Source: Pyronema omphalodes
Taxonomy: Eukaryota > Ascomycota > Pezizomycetes > Pezizales > Pyronemataceae
Direction of reading: 5' to 3'
Assembly: GCA_024516155.1 (NCBI GenBank)
Contig: JAJJXM010000058.1
Coordinates: forward strand, 124,001-188,000
DNA: 64,000 nt
This document shows, piece after piece, positions 11,890 to 23,291 of this stretch; position 1 is the stretch's first letter, and every line of letters begins with the position of its first letter. The notes beneath the pieces are model-generated. The model had not been told where the DNA came from. It made no database searches and saw only the letters and a list, made by a program, of their open reading frames with translations. A program made the translations under genes and the position numbers.

Positions 11890-13563
11890 CCAAGGACGCC
11901 AAAATTAAGACCACGCTTTACGCAAAATCCACAGCGATCATAATTCATTTTATAAGTATTAGAAACAGAAATATCATAGATATTCAAAGATTACATCAGA
12001 AATCCTCGTCATTGCTTGGCACCTTGGCTGTAATGCATCTACTCTTCCCACTACACTACTGGCCGGAGCTTAAGAATACCAAGACAACAGAGCATACTCG
12101 CGTACATACAGTCACGTTTCTGATTGCGCTACGCGCATACGCTTCATCTTACCAGCTAACTTCTTCTTTTTCGAACAAGTCCTCGCATTTATTTCGCAAC
12201 TTGACGTTCACTTATGGCACAATCACTCACCAAAAACCTCTTCAAATCCAGCACTTCGACACATTTTCTCTAGTCCCTTGCTTCCTCAGGTACGAGATTG
12301 GCTAATGGAAAGGGCAACTCTAGGACACTATAATCTCAAGTACCAGCCCTCTCGTTGGACCCACACCACGTTACTATCGAACACCAGGTACTAGCCATTC
12401 AATCTACCGGTTGCTGAAGCATAATATCTTAGACGGATGATTTACTCGCCAAGGAATGGGCCACAAGTCATCTGAAGCCCTGCCATTCGAGCCCGTCAGT
12501 TTTCAGCCTCTCGGTCTACGTTCTCTTCGCGTTAGGAGCTCAGGTTAAGAAATATTGATTTACATCGAACATTAAAGAATTTGTAGGTATTAAAGCTTAA
12601 AACACGGACATTTCAAGAAAGACACTAAACTTACAAGAACATATCCATCCGTCAATAAGCTGTCTTTCAAGCCAGACCCCTCCGGCAATCGCGCGTTCTC
12701 ATACCTCCGAAGTCAATCAAGCTCTACCAACAACCTTGCGAATTAACCGTCAAAGGCACACCAGCCCAGAGGCTTCCCCAAGCTATACGATGCTCACCAA
12801 AGAAGTCCCCTGACCACCGCGAACCACTCCCCCTCTCACTTGGCAAACACCCAGCTCCATCTTGATTTAAGTAGCGGCTTTCCGACGGGGAAGGAATGAG
12901 CTACACTATCGGACAGCTTCCGAAAGTAGTTGAAGAATCTCTGATGGCACGAAAGGTAAAACCAGTTATTCTTAAGGCATTCACTAAGGAAACCCCCAGG
13001 CATCCACAACCTCCAAGCTCTCGGACAAGACCCCCGCAATTCGCCAACCGATTAACTCGTCCGCTTGGATTTGACGTGATCCCCACGTAGAGAGGAAAGA
13101 AACTGCGCTATCTAGCAGCCTCCAGGGGTAGTTACAGAATCTCTGATGACACAAAGAGTAAAACAACTCATTGTGAGGGCATTGACCAAGAATAATGTCA
13201 GAAATCCATAACCTTCATGCCCTGCGAGGCTTCGACAGAACCCCTCCATGCTTTCATGAGCTTGTCCCACCGGAAAATGTTAGACCCGGAAAAGCAACGA
13301 CCATCAAGGGACTGTCAAGCTCGGTGATTCCATCGTCCCTACACCAAAAGCCAAGATAGCCCTGTTCCTATGATGTCACTTATACAAAACTTACGACTGG
13401 ATGATTCACGACAAGCGGTAAGTACAGAGTGGACGATGATGGATTACCCGACAAGGTTGAGGGAATCCAAGCAGCGGCGATTCGGCTTGGGCAAATATTC
13501 CGAGTCATTGCGATAGAACCTCATAGATCTTCAGGTATCATAGGCCTCAGATATCGAAGGTCT

Positions 13564-13585
13564 TCAGATCTGATAAATATCCCCT
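13564..13585 (+). promoter_or_regulatory. Conserved core-promoter-like box, gene B
   Basis: cagatctgataaatatcccc, the TATA-like box shared with genes A and C, about 100 bases before the ATG. Confidence 0.35.
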
Positions 13586-13676
13586 TCATCCGCTCCAGAG
13601 GTCTTCTCTCACCACCATCCTCACAAACATCCACTCTCATAAACATCCACTCTCATACCATTTCAATACCATAAAC

Positions 13677-14762
13677 ATGCGTTCCTCCATCATCGCCATC
13701 CTCCCCCTCGTGGCCATGGCCTTGGCCGTGCCCACCCAGTACGCTCCCAAGAGCCCCATGAACGCCATGGCTCAGATGGATCCCCAGATGACCGTTGTCG
13801 TTGAGGACGGATCTGGAGCCACCACCACTGTAACCTCCGCCGACGACACCACCACCACCACCGCTGATGACGGTACTGCCGCCGACACCACTACCACCAC
13901 AACTACTGATGAAGGTACTGCCGCTGATACCACTACCACCACCACTGATGGCGGTGCCGACACCACCACTACTACTACAACTGATGGCGGTGCTGCTGAT
14001 ACCACTACCACCACCGATGCTGGCGCCGATACCACCACCACCACCACTGATGGCGGTGCCGCTGATACTACTACCACCACCGATGCTGGCGCCGATACCA
14101 CCACTACCACCACCACCGACGGCACTGCCGCCGCCAACGATGAAGTTGTAACCATCACCTCAACCTTCGACCCCGCCACTGGTGAGGTTATTGTCACCGC
14201 CACTGACCCCGAGACTGGACTCCCCGTTGTCGTCTTCGAGGAGAACGTCCCCCCCGCTGACAACACCACCACCACTACCACCACTGATGGCGGTGCCACT
14301 GACACCACCACTACCACCACTGATGGCGGTGCCGCTGACACCACCACTACCACCACTGATGGCGGTGCCGCTGACACCACCACTACCACCACTGATGGCG
14401 GTGCCGCTGACACTACCACTACCACCACTGATGGCGGTGCCGCTGACACCACCACCACCACTACCACCGATGACACTACTCCCGCTGACACCACCGTTGT
14501 CATTGACGAGCCTGTCTCCCCCGCCGCCGCTGAGGAGATCATCAACGATGTCTGCCCCCTCGTCAATGACTCTGCCACCGCTGACACCACCACCGTTATC
14601 CTTGCTGATCCCGTTACCGACACCACCGCTGATGCCGGTGCTGACACCACTACCACCACCACCACTGATGGCGGTGCCGACACCACCACTACCACCACTG
14701 ATGACACCACCGTTGTCACCAAGCAGATGTGCCCCCACCACCGCTGTGGACACAAGCACTAA
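13677..14762 (+). CDS. Secreted Thr/Asp/Ala-repeat protein, copy B
   Basis: 361-aa intronless paralogue of the genes at 9135 and 20833. The start is fixed by the shared ataccataaacATG context and the signal peptide (MRSSIIAILPLVAMALA). The layout is: signal, VPTQYAPKSPM motif, Thr/Asp/Gly/Ala repeats with many DGGA spacers, the DEVVTITSTFDPATG module (about residues 152-195), five near-identical 14-residue DTTTTTTDGGA-type units, one Cys module (VCPLVNDS), more repeats, and a basic, His/Cys-rich tail (MCPHHRCGHKH). Compared with copies A and C it has single-unit expansions and contractions only. The tail could bind metal or form a disulfide with the lone upstream Cys; that is inference. Confidence 0.85.
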   Translation: MRSSIIAILPLVAMALAVPTQYAPKSPMNAMAQMDPQMTVVVEDGSGATTTVTSADDTTTTTADDGTAADTTTTTTTDEGTAADTTTTTTDGGADTTTTTTTDGGAADTTTTTDAGADTTTTTTDGGAADTTTTTDAGADTTTTTTTDGTAAANDEVVTITSTFDPATGEVIVTATDPETGLPVVVFEENVPPADNTTTTTTTDGGATDTTTTTTDGGAADTTTTTTDGGAADTTTTTTDGGAADTTTTTTDGGAADTTTTTTTDDTTPADTTVVIDEPVSPAAAEEIINDVCPLVNDSATADTTTVILADPVTDTTADAGADTTTTTTTDGGADTTTTTTDDTTVVTKQMCPHHRCGHKH

Positions 14763-15960
14763 GCAGTTTCTATCTCTAATATAATAGATATACAAGTCTC
14801 CAAGGATTTGTATGTTGTAGGATTCTGGATATCCTTTGAGCAGTCCAGTCTTCGCAATTGGGACATATGCACAGGCTAGAGAAAGGCTCGGTAAATTAAG
14901 AGTATAGATTAGTGGCGATTCTCTCTTGCGATAGTCGTGCAGTAATTGTAATACTTAATAACTAATAGATAAATGTATTGAATAGATATAATATTATAGC
15001 GCATTATGTAAATGTCATGAGTCTTCGAATGCTGTGATGTGAGGCTAAAAATGATTCAAAGGCATTGAATCTGCTGCGTTTTTCTTACATCAGTTCAAAT
15101 TTCATAAAATATCCTTCCTGAAAGCCTGAGATTTGTAGAGACTGATATTGTATATCAGGTTCCAGTCTTCTGCAAATTCAGCGACAAGATCTGATGGATT
15201 GCTTCAAGTTTCTTTTCCTAAACTTGAGAAATATTAGATATAATATAGAGTGAGAGAATTAGTTGGTTTTTGCTAGCAGGAGAGTCTAGAGTAGAGATAT
15301 TCCATAGTGACGGAAGACCTATCAAAGGCTGTCTTACACCCTTAAACAACGTTGATATCGAAGGGCGGGCTGAAATTACTTATGCACAAACAGCCCATGG
15401 AGAATAAGTCAACAGGGAACTCCATCCTACCTCGGTATTGGCAGTAGGAGACAGGGTAGATTTGGTCGCACAAGGCGCATGTCAAGACTCAAGACTACAT
15501 CTTTCCTGTGTAAACTTGATCATGGCCCCATAAGGTCTGGCACTGGAGAGAGAGGGTTAACCCTAAGTTTCATATCATTAACCCCTGTCTTAACGTCAAC
15601 CACTATCTAGATTTTCACATACAGCAGCGACACTCAAGGGTAAAATCTATTATCATTAGCATTCTACTCGAATTCTATCCTCCGACTTTAGAAAACCCCA
15701 GTTGAGACGAAAGTATCAACTAGTGCAACACTTAGTGCGCTTAGTGCGCTTACAGCATTTTTTTTGGTAAAGGCAATCCGCGCAAAGTGTGGTGGTCTGT
15801 GATTAATTAGGAAAGCGCCTTTTTGGGCCTTCCAGCGAGGGCGGTAACCATTACGTGAAATAACGCCCTCGGCGCATATATTCTATCAATTCTACTGCCC
15901 ATGGCGCGTAATCAACGCTCCTCTAATTGATGGAGAACTTTAGGATAGCGACTAATTTTC

Positions 15961-16032
15961 CCGACAGTTTCGACGGCAACGGAAACTTTCCGTCAGCGAA
16001 AAACCGCTGACAGAAGTGTCGAAAACTGTCGG
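15961..16032. repeat. Imperfect hairpin
   Basis: The outer arms ccgacagtttcgac and gtcgaaaactgtcgg pair with one bulged base; the inner arms cgtcagcg and cgctgac pair around an a-rich loop. It is followed by ggaaac/tttccgtc repeats to about 16180. It could be a MITE end or a transcribed hairpin. Confidence 0.55.
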
Positions 16033-16096
16033 AAACTCTTCATCTATCCCAAAACAGTTTAGAACGTTGATGATCTGCATCGTAGTGCATTCATAG

Positions 16097-16132
16097 CCTC
16101 GCCCACAGCCTCGCCCACAGCCTCGCCCACAG
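16097..16132. repeat. 12-bp tandem repeat, three copies
   Basis: Three perfect copies of cctcgcccacag, with a partial fourth. Confidence 0.9.
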
Positions 16133-16834
16133 CCTCGCAACAAGTTTCCGTCTAAGTTTCCATCTCAGTTTCCGTCATCACCACTCAAAGCTCATTTCTA
16201 ACCCTGATTCTGTCCCTCAACTCTTATCGGCCACAGAGTTTCCGACTGATTCATCGGATTCCGCTAATTTTTGAGCATTGAGTAACCCTATTATTAACAA
16301 CAAATACGAGTAAAAACAGGTGGAGGTTGCTGATTCCCAGCCTTACTTTAACTAGTTACATCATTCGATAAAGTAGGAAGTTTTGCACGACCAGGACAAG
16401 GCTGATACCCAGCTACACATATAAAAACATCCAGCAAGCAGTGTAAAAGTTGCACATAAGGTACCCATAGCCGGGCCAAACCGCATCGTTGCCTTTGCCA
16501 AATAGGAGTAAGAGCAATGGTTCGGCATCCGAAACAATTCCGCCACACGCTGTTCCTTCACTAGGGATAACCGCTATCATTAAATAGACAACCTAACCTG
16601 CTTAAAATCTTATTGCAATAGCACCCTATTGATACAGAGAAAATAACTACTTTTCTTGGGCATGATTGACTAAATACGGTTAACGATGCCTCAAGTAGCG
16701 ATAAAACTGCCGAATGAAGCATAACTCAGGCTCGAATTCTATCAGAAAGAATAAACCTGGGCGTTCAAGAGGACTGTGGGGCCACTGTATTATGTGGTGC
16801 CCTCAAGACATATGTCAGTTTTACCCGTATTCAA

Positions 16835-17479
16835 AGTTCGGCATAGTCCGTCCGGTTCGGACCACCATTTACAGTCCCGTCTTGTAGTATGACAAAAACG
16901 GGGAGTCTTTGAGGCACCATGGACTGGGTGGACCGCGATGACTATGGGTGACCATGACTGGGTTACGAATGCTCCCTCACAAGCGACCGTTTTTTACTAC
17001 TTATGGTTTTTTTTCTGAGAAAATTCTGATGCGTTGCACTTATGAAAGTCAGCTATATCCAATTTGAATGTGAAGAGAACTAGATAGAAGGAATATTCAT
17101 ACTGGAACAATACTTTGCTAAGCAACATAAATGATACCAAACTATTGTAGGCAGTCAAACTGTTTCAGGGTGGAGTGTGCACCTGCGGTGGGATGTAAAA
17201 GTTTTACCAAAGTGGAGCAAGGACGGTCCACCTTCTGCAGTGCTGGACATTTCCCAGCTGCAGCCCATAGCATCTGGCAAAACTCGAACCAAACCGCCAC
17301 TGGGAAGCTGGCTCACTCAGAAACCCACGGTCCTGCCGTCACCTGCGGTCTCATCCAGTCTTTTTGGTTTCGCGGACGGGACCAGACCACATAGCGGCCG
17401 TCCGTCCAAGTTGTAGATGAGACCGGACGACCACAGTGATCCCGTCCGGTCCGCCGTTCTGGATTTACAATGCCGAACT
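16835..17479. mobile_element. Possible non-autonomous DNA element
   Basis: Bounded by perfect inverted 10-mers agttcggcat / atgccgaact. Just inside both ends are related GC-rich strings (gtccgtccggttcggacc on the left, cccgtccggtccgcc on the right) and a tttaca motif. No transposase-like frame is visible and no clear target-site duplication flanks it. The assignment is tentative. Confidence 0.35.
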
Positions 17480-20005
17480 CTGCCCTCGTTACTTTCTTCG
17501 TTTTGTAAGCTAATATTTCACGTCTGTTCTCCTCATTATTGAATTATACGCTGATCGAGGATCAAACGACCCATGCAGGACAAATCTGTTCTCCCACCCC
17601 CCCCCCCCCCCACCCCCAGCTTTTTTCTAGATGTTTGCTTGTTATGAATATGAGATTTCGAGTTCTCCTTCCACTGTCTCCCTCCTTCTCTGTTCAAAAG
17701 TCTTCAGAGATATATGTCACTCCGCTAATCAAATAGTTATGTTGTCCAGAAATAGCAAAAATGGGGTATGAAAAGAAGGTACGATGTTAAAATGCTTTGA
17801 CTGGCATGCAGTTTATTTATCAACCATGTCGTCTTACAGTATGGCATTACGTTGCCTGTCGTTTGCCAGTGTGTAAAAATACTGACCTTGAAATCAGCGT
17901 GAACCCCCACTACGGATACGGTATGCTGAGGTCGCCAACACCACATCCTTACTCCGGACCGCCAAGGCCCCGACTCATCAAGGCTTGAAGATACAGAAGC
18001 CCCATACGGCTGGTTTTAGAAGAAAATTCAAATCTCTTTTTCGTGGTCTGGGCCACCGATCGAAGCTTTGTAATATGTGAACCTATTGTCAGAAACCCCA
18101 CTCCAACACTTGCGTATACCTAAGGAGGCGTTGACAAGAGCACTCGAGAAGAATTCCCGTGTTTATATCCATCAATCTCCACCTCGACTCGGCAGTATTC
18201 TATAACCCTTCAGATAAAAAACGCAGGGACAACTTTTCAGTCGACAGGGCCCAGATGATATGCTAGATAGAGTACCAGAGAGTACATCAAATCGGTTTAT
18301 AATAGTTTTGCCGCCGGAGAAGATGAACTCAGGTTCACTTTATCAGCTGTTGGAACTAAAAACTTCACCATGGACCAACCATATTAAACTTTTCCGGATG
18401 CTGATCAGCATTTACGACTTGATGGGTGGTAACTTTTCCCTTGACTTCCGGCCCAGAATACATACCATACTTGAAGAGACATCAGGAAGAGCGTGACTCG
18501 AACAACCTTTCCAACATTTTCACTGAACATAATCAGGACTCAGGAGACCCGTTCCAAAAAAAAAAAAAAAAAAAGATGTAAACTGCAACCAAAAAAGCCG
18601 AATACGCGCTGATCACCAGGAATGTTTCCGTACATCGTCAAACATCAAATGCCGTCGCCATCTTCACGAATGACAAAATATTGTTGACGGTTGGGACTTT
18701 CTGTCATTAGGCCTGATTCTCTATGTATGTACGTATGACGCGAATTGATCGGGAGCGGTTGCAGGGCGATAGAAGAGGGCGAATACATTGAGGTACTTGA
18801 CGTCAAAATACCAGGTGGTTGTCGCGTAGGGAGAACAAAAGGTTTCGGGAAGCTGAATCAAGTGTGGTTGCAATGGAAAATCGGATCATGCGCAGCACCC
18901 GCCGGCTACATATCTACAAGAACGCTCATTTGTTCCTTCAAATAAACGGCAGTCACGCCAAGTGCAATTTGGGGCTAAAATTTAGTTTCGCAAACCTAAG
19001 TATGTATCGCCAAATACTTTCCGCCATCACCAGATTCACAAAGCCACGATTGCACTTAACGTAAAATTCACAGCAACCACAATTCATTGTATAAATACTA
19101 CGACCAAAAACGGCGTATTGAGGGCTAAGTGTAACATCAACAATGCTCCTCATTACCTGGCATCTTCTCGCCAGTTCTGGATCCTCTGTCCCCCACCACA
19201 CTACTGCTCGAAACTCGCGAATAGCAAGTCAACAGAGAATACTCGCGTACACCTCGCGCTGCGCTCACGCGTTTCACCTTACCAGCTAACATCTTTTTCT
19301 TTTTGAACCAGTCCTCGAACTTATTTCACTACTCAACATTAACTTCATAAACAAACACTTGCCAAAGACCTCTTCCAAACTAGCACTTCGGCACATTTGC
19401 TTTGGCAACCATCAGTCCCTTGCTTCCACAGGTACGAGACTGGCTAAGGGAATGGGTAACTCCAGGACACTGCTATCTAAGTTCCAGCCTTCTGACTGAA
19501 TCCAGGCCGTATACCTCTAGGACGCCAGTTCCCCGATTTGTGGCATAGGCATCTTCAAGCTACGCAATTATGTGACCACCGTGTACCATCCTCCCCCTCA
19601 TCTCTGGGAGAATCGGCAGCTCCACCTTGATTTCAGTAGCGGTATCCAGAGGAAGAGGAGAGAAGCTACGCCATCCAGTAGCTCACAACAGTGGTTGAAG
19701 AATCTCTGATGGCACCAGAGGTAAAACCAGTTATTCTTAAGGCATTCACTAAGGAAACCCCCAGGCATCCACAATCTCCAAGCTCTCGGACAAACCCCCG
19801 CAATTCGCCAACCGATTAACTCGCCCGCTTGGACTTGACGCGGTCCCCACATGGGGAGGAGAGTAACTGCGCTATCTAGCAGCCTCCAACAGTAGTTACA
19901 GAATCTTTGATGACACAAAGAGTAAAAGAACTCATTGTGAGGGCATTGACCAAGGATAATGTTAGAAATCCATAACCTTCATGCCCTGCGAGGCTTCGAC
20001 AGATC

Positions 20006-20405
20006 CCCCAAAATTCATCAACCGTTTTATTCACCCTCCTAAGATTCGCATCTTCAGCTCGACTGGCACCCCTGGTCAGCCGCGGATCGCATATTTTCTG
20101 TATCAGAAGATAAATGATGGATCCATTTCCTGCCACATTTCAGCCGAGAAAGGTTATATCCTTTGCCGCACTGCATATTCACCATAAAAACTATGCAACT
20201 GGCGGCTAACTGCACGCTACCATGGTCCCAGTAATTTCACTGCTGACAATATTGCACGCTCAGCAAACACAAAGGATATTATCCAACAGGAGACACCTTG
20301 TACATCTCGTGACGCTATCGGTGTGAGTACAGCTGCAGGATGCTACGATGGATTCCCAGCTGTCCTTCTATTTTCATCCACTATTGATGCTACGCAACCG
20401 AATCT
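20006..20405. other. Sequence unique to block C (insertion)
   Basis: In block B, cttcgacagaacccc runs straight into tccatgctttcatgag. In block C the same two flanks are separated by about 400 bases. Block A also lacks them, so a gain in C is the simplest reading. I see no terminal inverted repeat and no convincing gene inside. Confidence 0.6.
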
Positions 20406-20724
20406 TCCATGCTTTCATGAGCTTGTCCCACCGGAAAATGTTAGACCCGGAAAAGCAACGACCATCAAGGGACTGTCAAGCTCGGTGATTCCATCGTCTC
20501 CACACCAAAAGCCAAGGTAGCCCTGTTCCTATGATGTCACTTATACAAAACTTACGACTGGATAATTCATGACAAGCGGTACGTACAGAGTGGACGATGA
20601 CGGGTTACCCAACAAGGTTGGGGGAATCTAAACAGCGGCGATTCGACTTGGGCAAATATTCCGAGACATTGCGATAGAACCTCATAGATCTCCAGGTATC
20701 ATAGGCCTCAGATATCGAAGGTCT

Positions 20725-20746
20725 TCAGATCTGATAAATACCCCCT
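20725..20746 (+). promoter_or_regulatory. Conserved core-promoter-like box, gene C
   Basis: cagatctgataaataccccc, the same TATA-like box as in genes A and B, about 100 bases before the ATG. Confidence 0.35.
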
Positions 20747-20832
20747 TCATCCGCTCCAGAGGTCTTCTCTCACCATCATCCTCACAAACATCCACTCTCA
20801 TACCATTTCAATACCATTTCAATACCATAAAC

Positions 20833-21981
20833 ATGCGTTCCTCCATCATCGCCATCCTCCCCCTCGTGGCCATGGCCTTGGCCGTGCCCACCCAGTACGC
20901 TCCTAAGAGCCCCATGAACGCCATGGCTCAGATGGATCCCCAGATGACCGTTGTCATTGAGGACGGATCTGGAACCACCACCACTGTAACCTCCGCCGAC
21001 GACACCACCACCACCACCGCTGATGACGGTACTGCTGCCGACACCACCACTACTACCACCACTGATGACGGTACTGCCGCCGACACCACCACCACCACAA
21101 CTACTGATGACGGTACTGCCGCTGATACCACTACCACCACCACTGATGGCGGTGCCGACACCACCAGTACTACTACAACTGATGGCGGTGCTGCTGATAC
21201 TACTACCACCACCGATGCTGGTGCCGATACCACCACTACCACCACCACCGACGGCACTGCCGCCGCCAACGATGAAGTTGTAACCATCACCTCAACCTTC
21301 GACCCCGCCACTGGTGAGGTTGTTGTCACCGCCACCGACCCCGAGACTGGACTCCCCGTTGTCGTCTTCGAGGAGAACGTCCCCCCCGCTGACAACACCA
21401 CCACCACTACCACCACTGATGGCGGTGCCACTGACACCACCACTACCACCACTGATGGCGGTGCCGCTGACACCACCACCACCACTACCACCGACGATAC
21501 TACCCCCGCTGATACCACTACTACCACCACCACTGATGACGGTGCTGCTGACACCACTACCACCACTACCACCGATGACACTACCCCCGCTGACACCACT
21601 ACTACCACCACCACTGATGACGGTGCTGCTGACACCACTACCACCACTACCACCGACGACACTACCCCCGCTGACACCACCGTTGTCATTGACGAGCCTG
21701 TCTCCCCCGCCGCCGCTGAGGAGATCATCAACGATGTCTGCCCCCTCGTCAATGACTCTGCCACCGCTGACACCACCACCGTTATCCTTGCTGATCCCGT
21801 TACTGACACCACCGCTGATGCCGGTGCTGACACCACTACCACCACCACCACTGATGGCGGTGCCGATACCACCACTACCACCACTGATGGCGGTGCCGAC
21901 ACCACCACTACCACCACTGATGACACCACCGTTGTCACCAAGCAGATGTTCACCCGCCCCAACCGTGTCCACAAGCACTAA
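20833..21981 (+). CDS. Secreted Thr/Asp/Ala-repeat protein, copy C
   Basis: 382-aa intronless paralogue. Its first 60 residues differ from copy B at only a few positions (signal peptide MRSSIIAILPLVAMALA, then VPTQYAPKSPM). The same two folded-looking modules are present: DEVVTITSTFDPATG near residue 140 and the single-Cys EEIINDVCPLVND module near residue 295. Between them are units of the DDTTPADTTTTTT type, which are also found in copy A but nearly absent from copy B. So C shares its flanks with B and part of its repeat content with A, as expected from gene conversion or unequal exchange. The tail is basic but without Cys (MFTRPNRVHKH). Probably secreted and O-mannosylated; function unknown. 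Confidence 0.85.
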   Translation: MRSSIIAILPLVAMALAVPTQYAPKSPMNAMAQMDPQMTVVIEDGSGTTTTVTSADDTTTTTADDGTAADTTTTTTTDDGTAADTTTTTTTDDGTAADTTTTTTDGGADTTSTTTTDGGAADTTTTTDAGADTTTTTTTDGTAAANDEVVTITSTFDPATGEVVVTATDPETGLPVVVFEENVPPADNTTTTTTTDGGATDTTTTTTDGGAADTTTTTTTDDTTPADTTTTTTTDDGAADTTTTTTTDDTTPADTTTTTTTDDGAADTTTTTTTDDTTPADTTVVIDEPVSPAAAEEIINDVCPLVNDSATADTTTVILADPVTDTTADAGADTTTTTTTDGGADTTTTTTDGGADTTTTTTDDTTVVTKQMFTRPNRVHKH

Positions 21982-23040
21982 GCAGCTTCTTTTCTGCCAT
22001 AATAACAGAAATGAGTCTCCAGTGACTCATATATTGTAGGATTTTGGATCTCATCAGTTTTTTTAGCATTTGTGATTTTAGATATTGGATAGAAAAAATA
22101 CCCAGTCATAGAAAATTTGGAATTTATAACGAGTCTCTTCTTGAAGAGCCGTTCGACAGATATAATAGTTAATAAGTAATCGATAGATTATATTAGATAG
22201 AGATCAAATGTATTAGACGGATTTATAATGTATTAGATATAGATATAAAAAAATGGAACACTTTCATTAAAAAAAATATTGAGTCCCTAATCTAGTGTTT
22301 ATTATCGAGCTCCTGTTGTGATTATTAGAGTGATTCACTGGGTTGTTGCTGTGGTTTTTCTTTGGTGCATTTGTATATTTCAGAAAATCATCATTATGAA
22401 ATATCTGCTCTGATGGAGACCGATATCTTATATTTAGTTTTACTTTTATGCATATAAATTCCCATTTTTGATTTTTTGTTTATCAAACTCTAAATAAGAG
22501 ATGTAGGAAACGATAGAGAAAAGGAAAACCTACAAATGTATGTATCTCTTTTTTCTCGCTGGATCTACGATAAACTTTATCATTAAAAGAAGGCAAGAAA
22601 AATATATAATTAATTTCATAAATAAGACCATAAGACTATATATTATCATTGAACTTGATAATTATATAATTATATCTGGTGATTTTGTCACGTTTTCGTA
22701 TATGCTTTTGTTTATTTTATTTTATTTTATGTATTCGTTTATTTCTGTTATTAAATCTATAAATCATATGCTGGCTTTTGACTTGGCGTGTTGCTTCTGA
22801 TGGTTTTTTTGTTCTTTTTTGTTCTTTGTTCTTTGTTCTTTGTCCTTTTTTTTTTTTTTTTTTCTTTCTTGAGCGCTGTTTTTGTTTCTGTTTCTAATTC
22901 GTTTCTAATTCGTTTCTGTTTCGTTGGTCTTCTGCAGCTACTGTAGATAGATAACCATTCACCAAACGCAGCGTGTTGTTAGTACAGTATTATCCTATTT
23001 GCATCCCCTTTTTCCATTTTTTCATCGCATCATCAACGTC

Positions 23041-23090
23041 TCCTTATCCTTATCCTTATCCTTATCCTTATCCTTATCCTTATCCTTACC
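23041..23090. repeat. TTATCC microsatellite
   Basis: About eight perfect hexanucleotide units. Confidence 0.9.
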
Positions 23091-23251
23091 ACGAAAATAT
23101 ATTTTTCCATCATGATCAGAAAATCACCCCCAAGACTTTCTAAGAAAGCATGGGTATGCAGCGAGGAGTCTTGGCTCAACCACGTCCACGCGTCATCTCT
23201 TATGTAGTAGCTGTTCTAAGCTGCCGAAGATCAGGCTGGGCTGCTGGAAAT

Positions 23252-23291
23252 TTCATTCCATGCACGGCGGGTTCATTCCATGCACGGCGGG
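23252..23291. repeat. 20-bp tandem repeat, two copies
   Basis: Two perfect copies of ttcattccatgcacggcggg. Confidence 0.9.

Larger units (their letters stand above)
11890..14770 (+). repeat. Duplicated block B (upstream DNA plus Thr-rich gene B)
   Basis: Second of the three related segments. It shares with block C, but not with block A, an internal tandem duplication of 202 bp: agaatctctgatg occurs at 12934 and at 13136. Close to its gene it is almost identical to block C (about 13260-13676 against 20408-20832). Confidence 0.75.
14763..18589. other. Intergenic spacer with palindromic elements
   Basis: 3.8 kb without a supported gene. It holds a hairpin at 15961-16032, three 12-bp cctcgcccacag units at 16097-16132, and a 645-bp segment bounded by inverted agttcggcat (16835-17479). 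A C15 tract lies at 17597-17611 and an A19 tract at about 18556-18574. The frame 18260-18496 (78 aa) has no recognisable domain. Confidence 0.5.
18590..21990 (+). repeat. Duplicated block C (upstream DNA plus Thr-rich gene C)
   Basis: Third related segment. It has the same internal tandem duplication as B (agaatctctgatg at 19699, agaatctttgatg at 19900, period 201). It differs by about 400 bp of extra sequence at 20006-20405, absent from both A and B. Confidence 0.75.
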
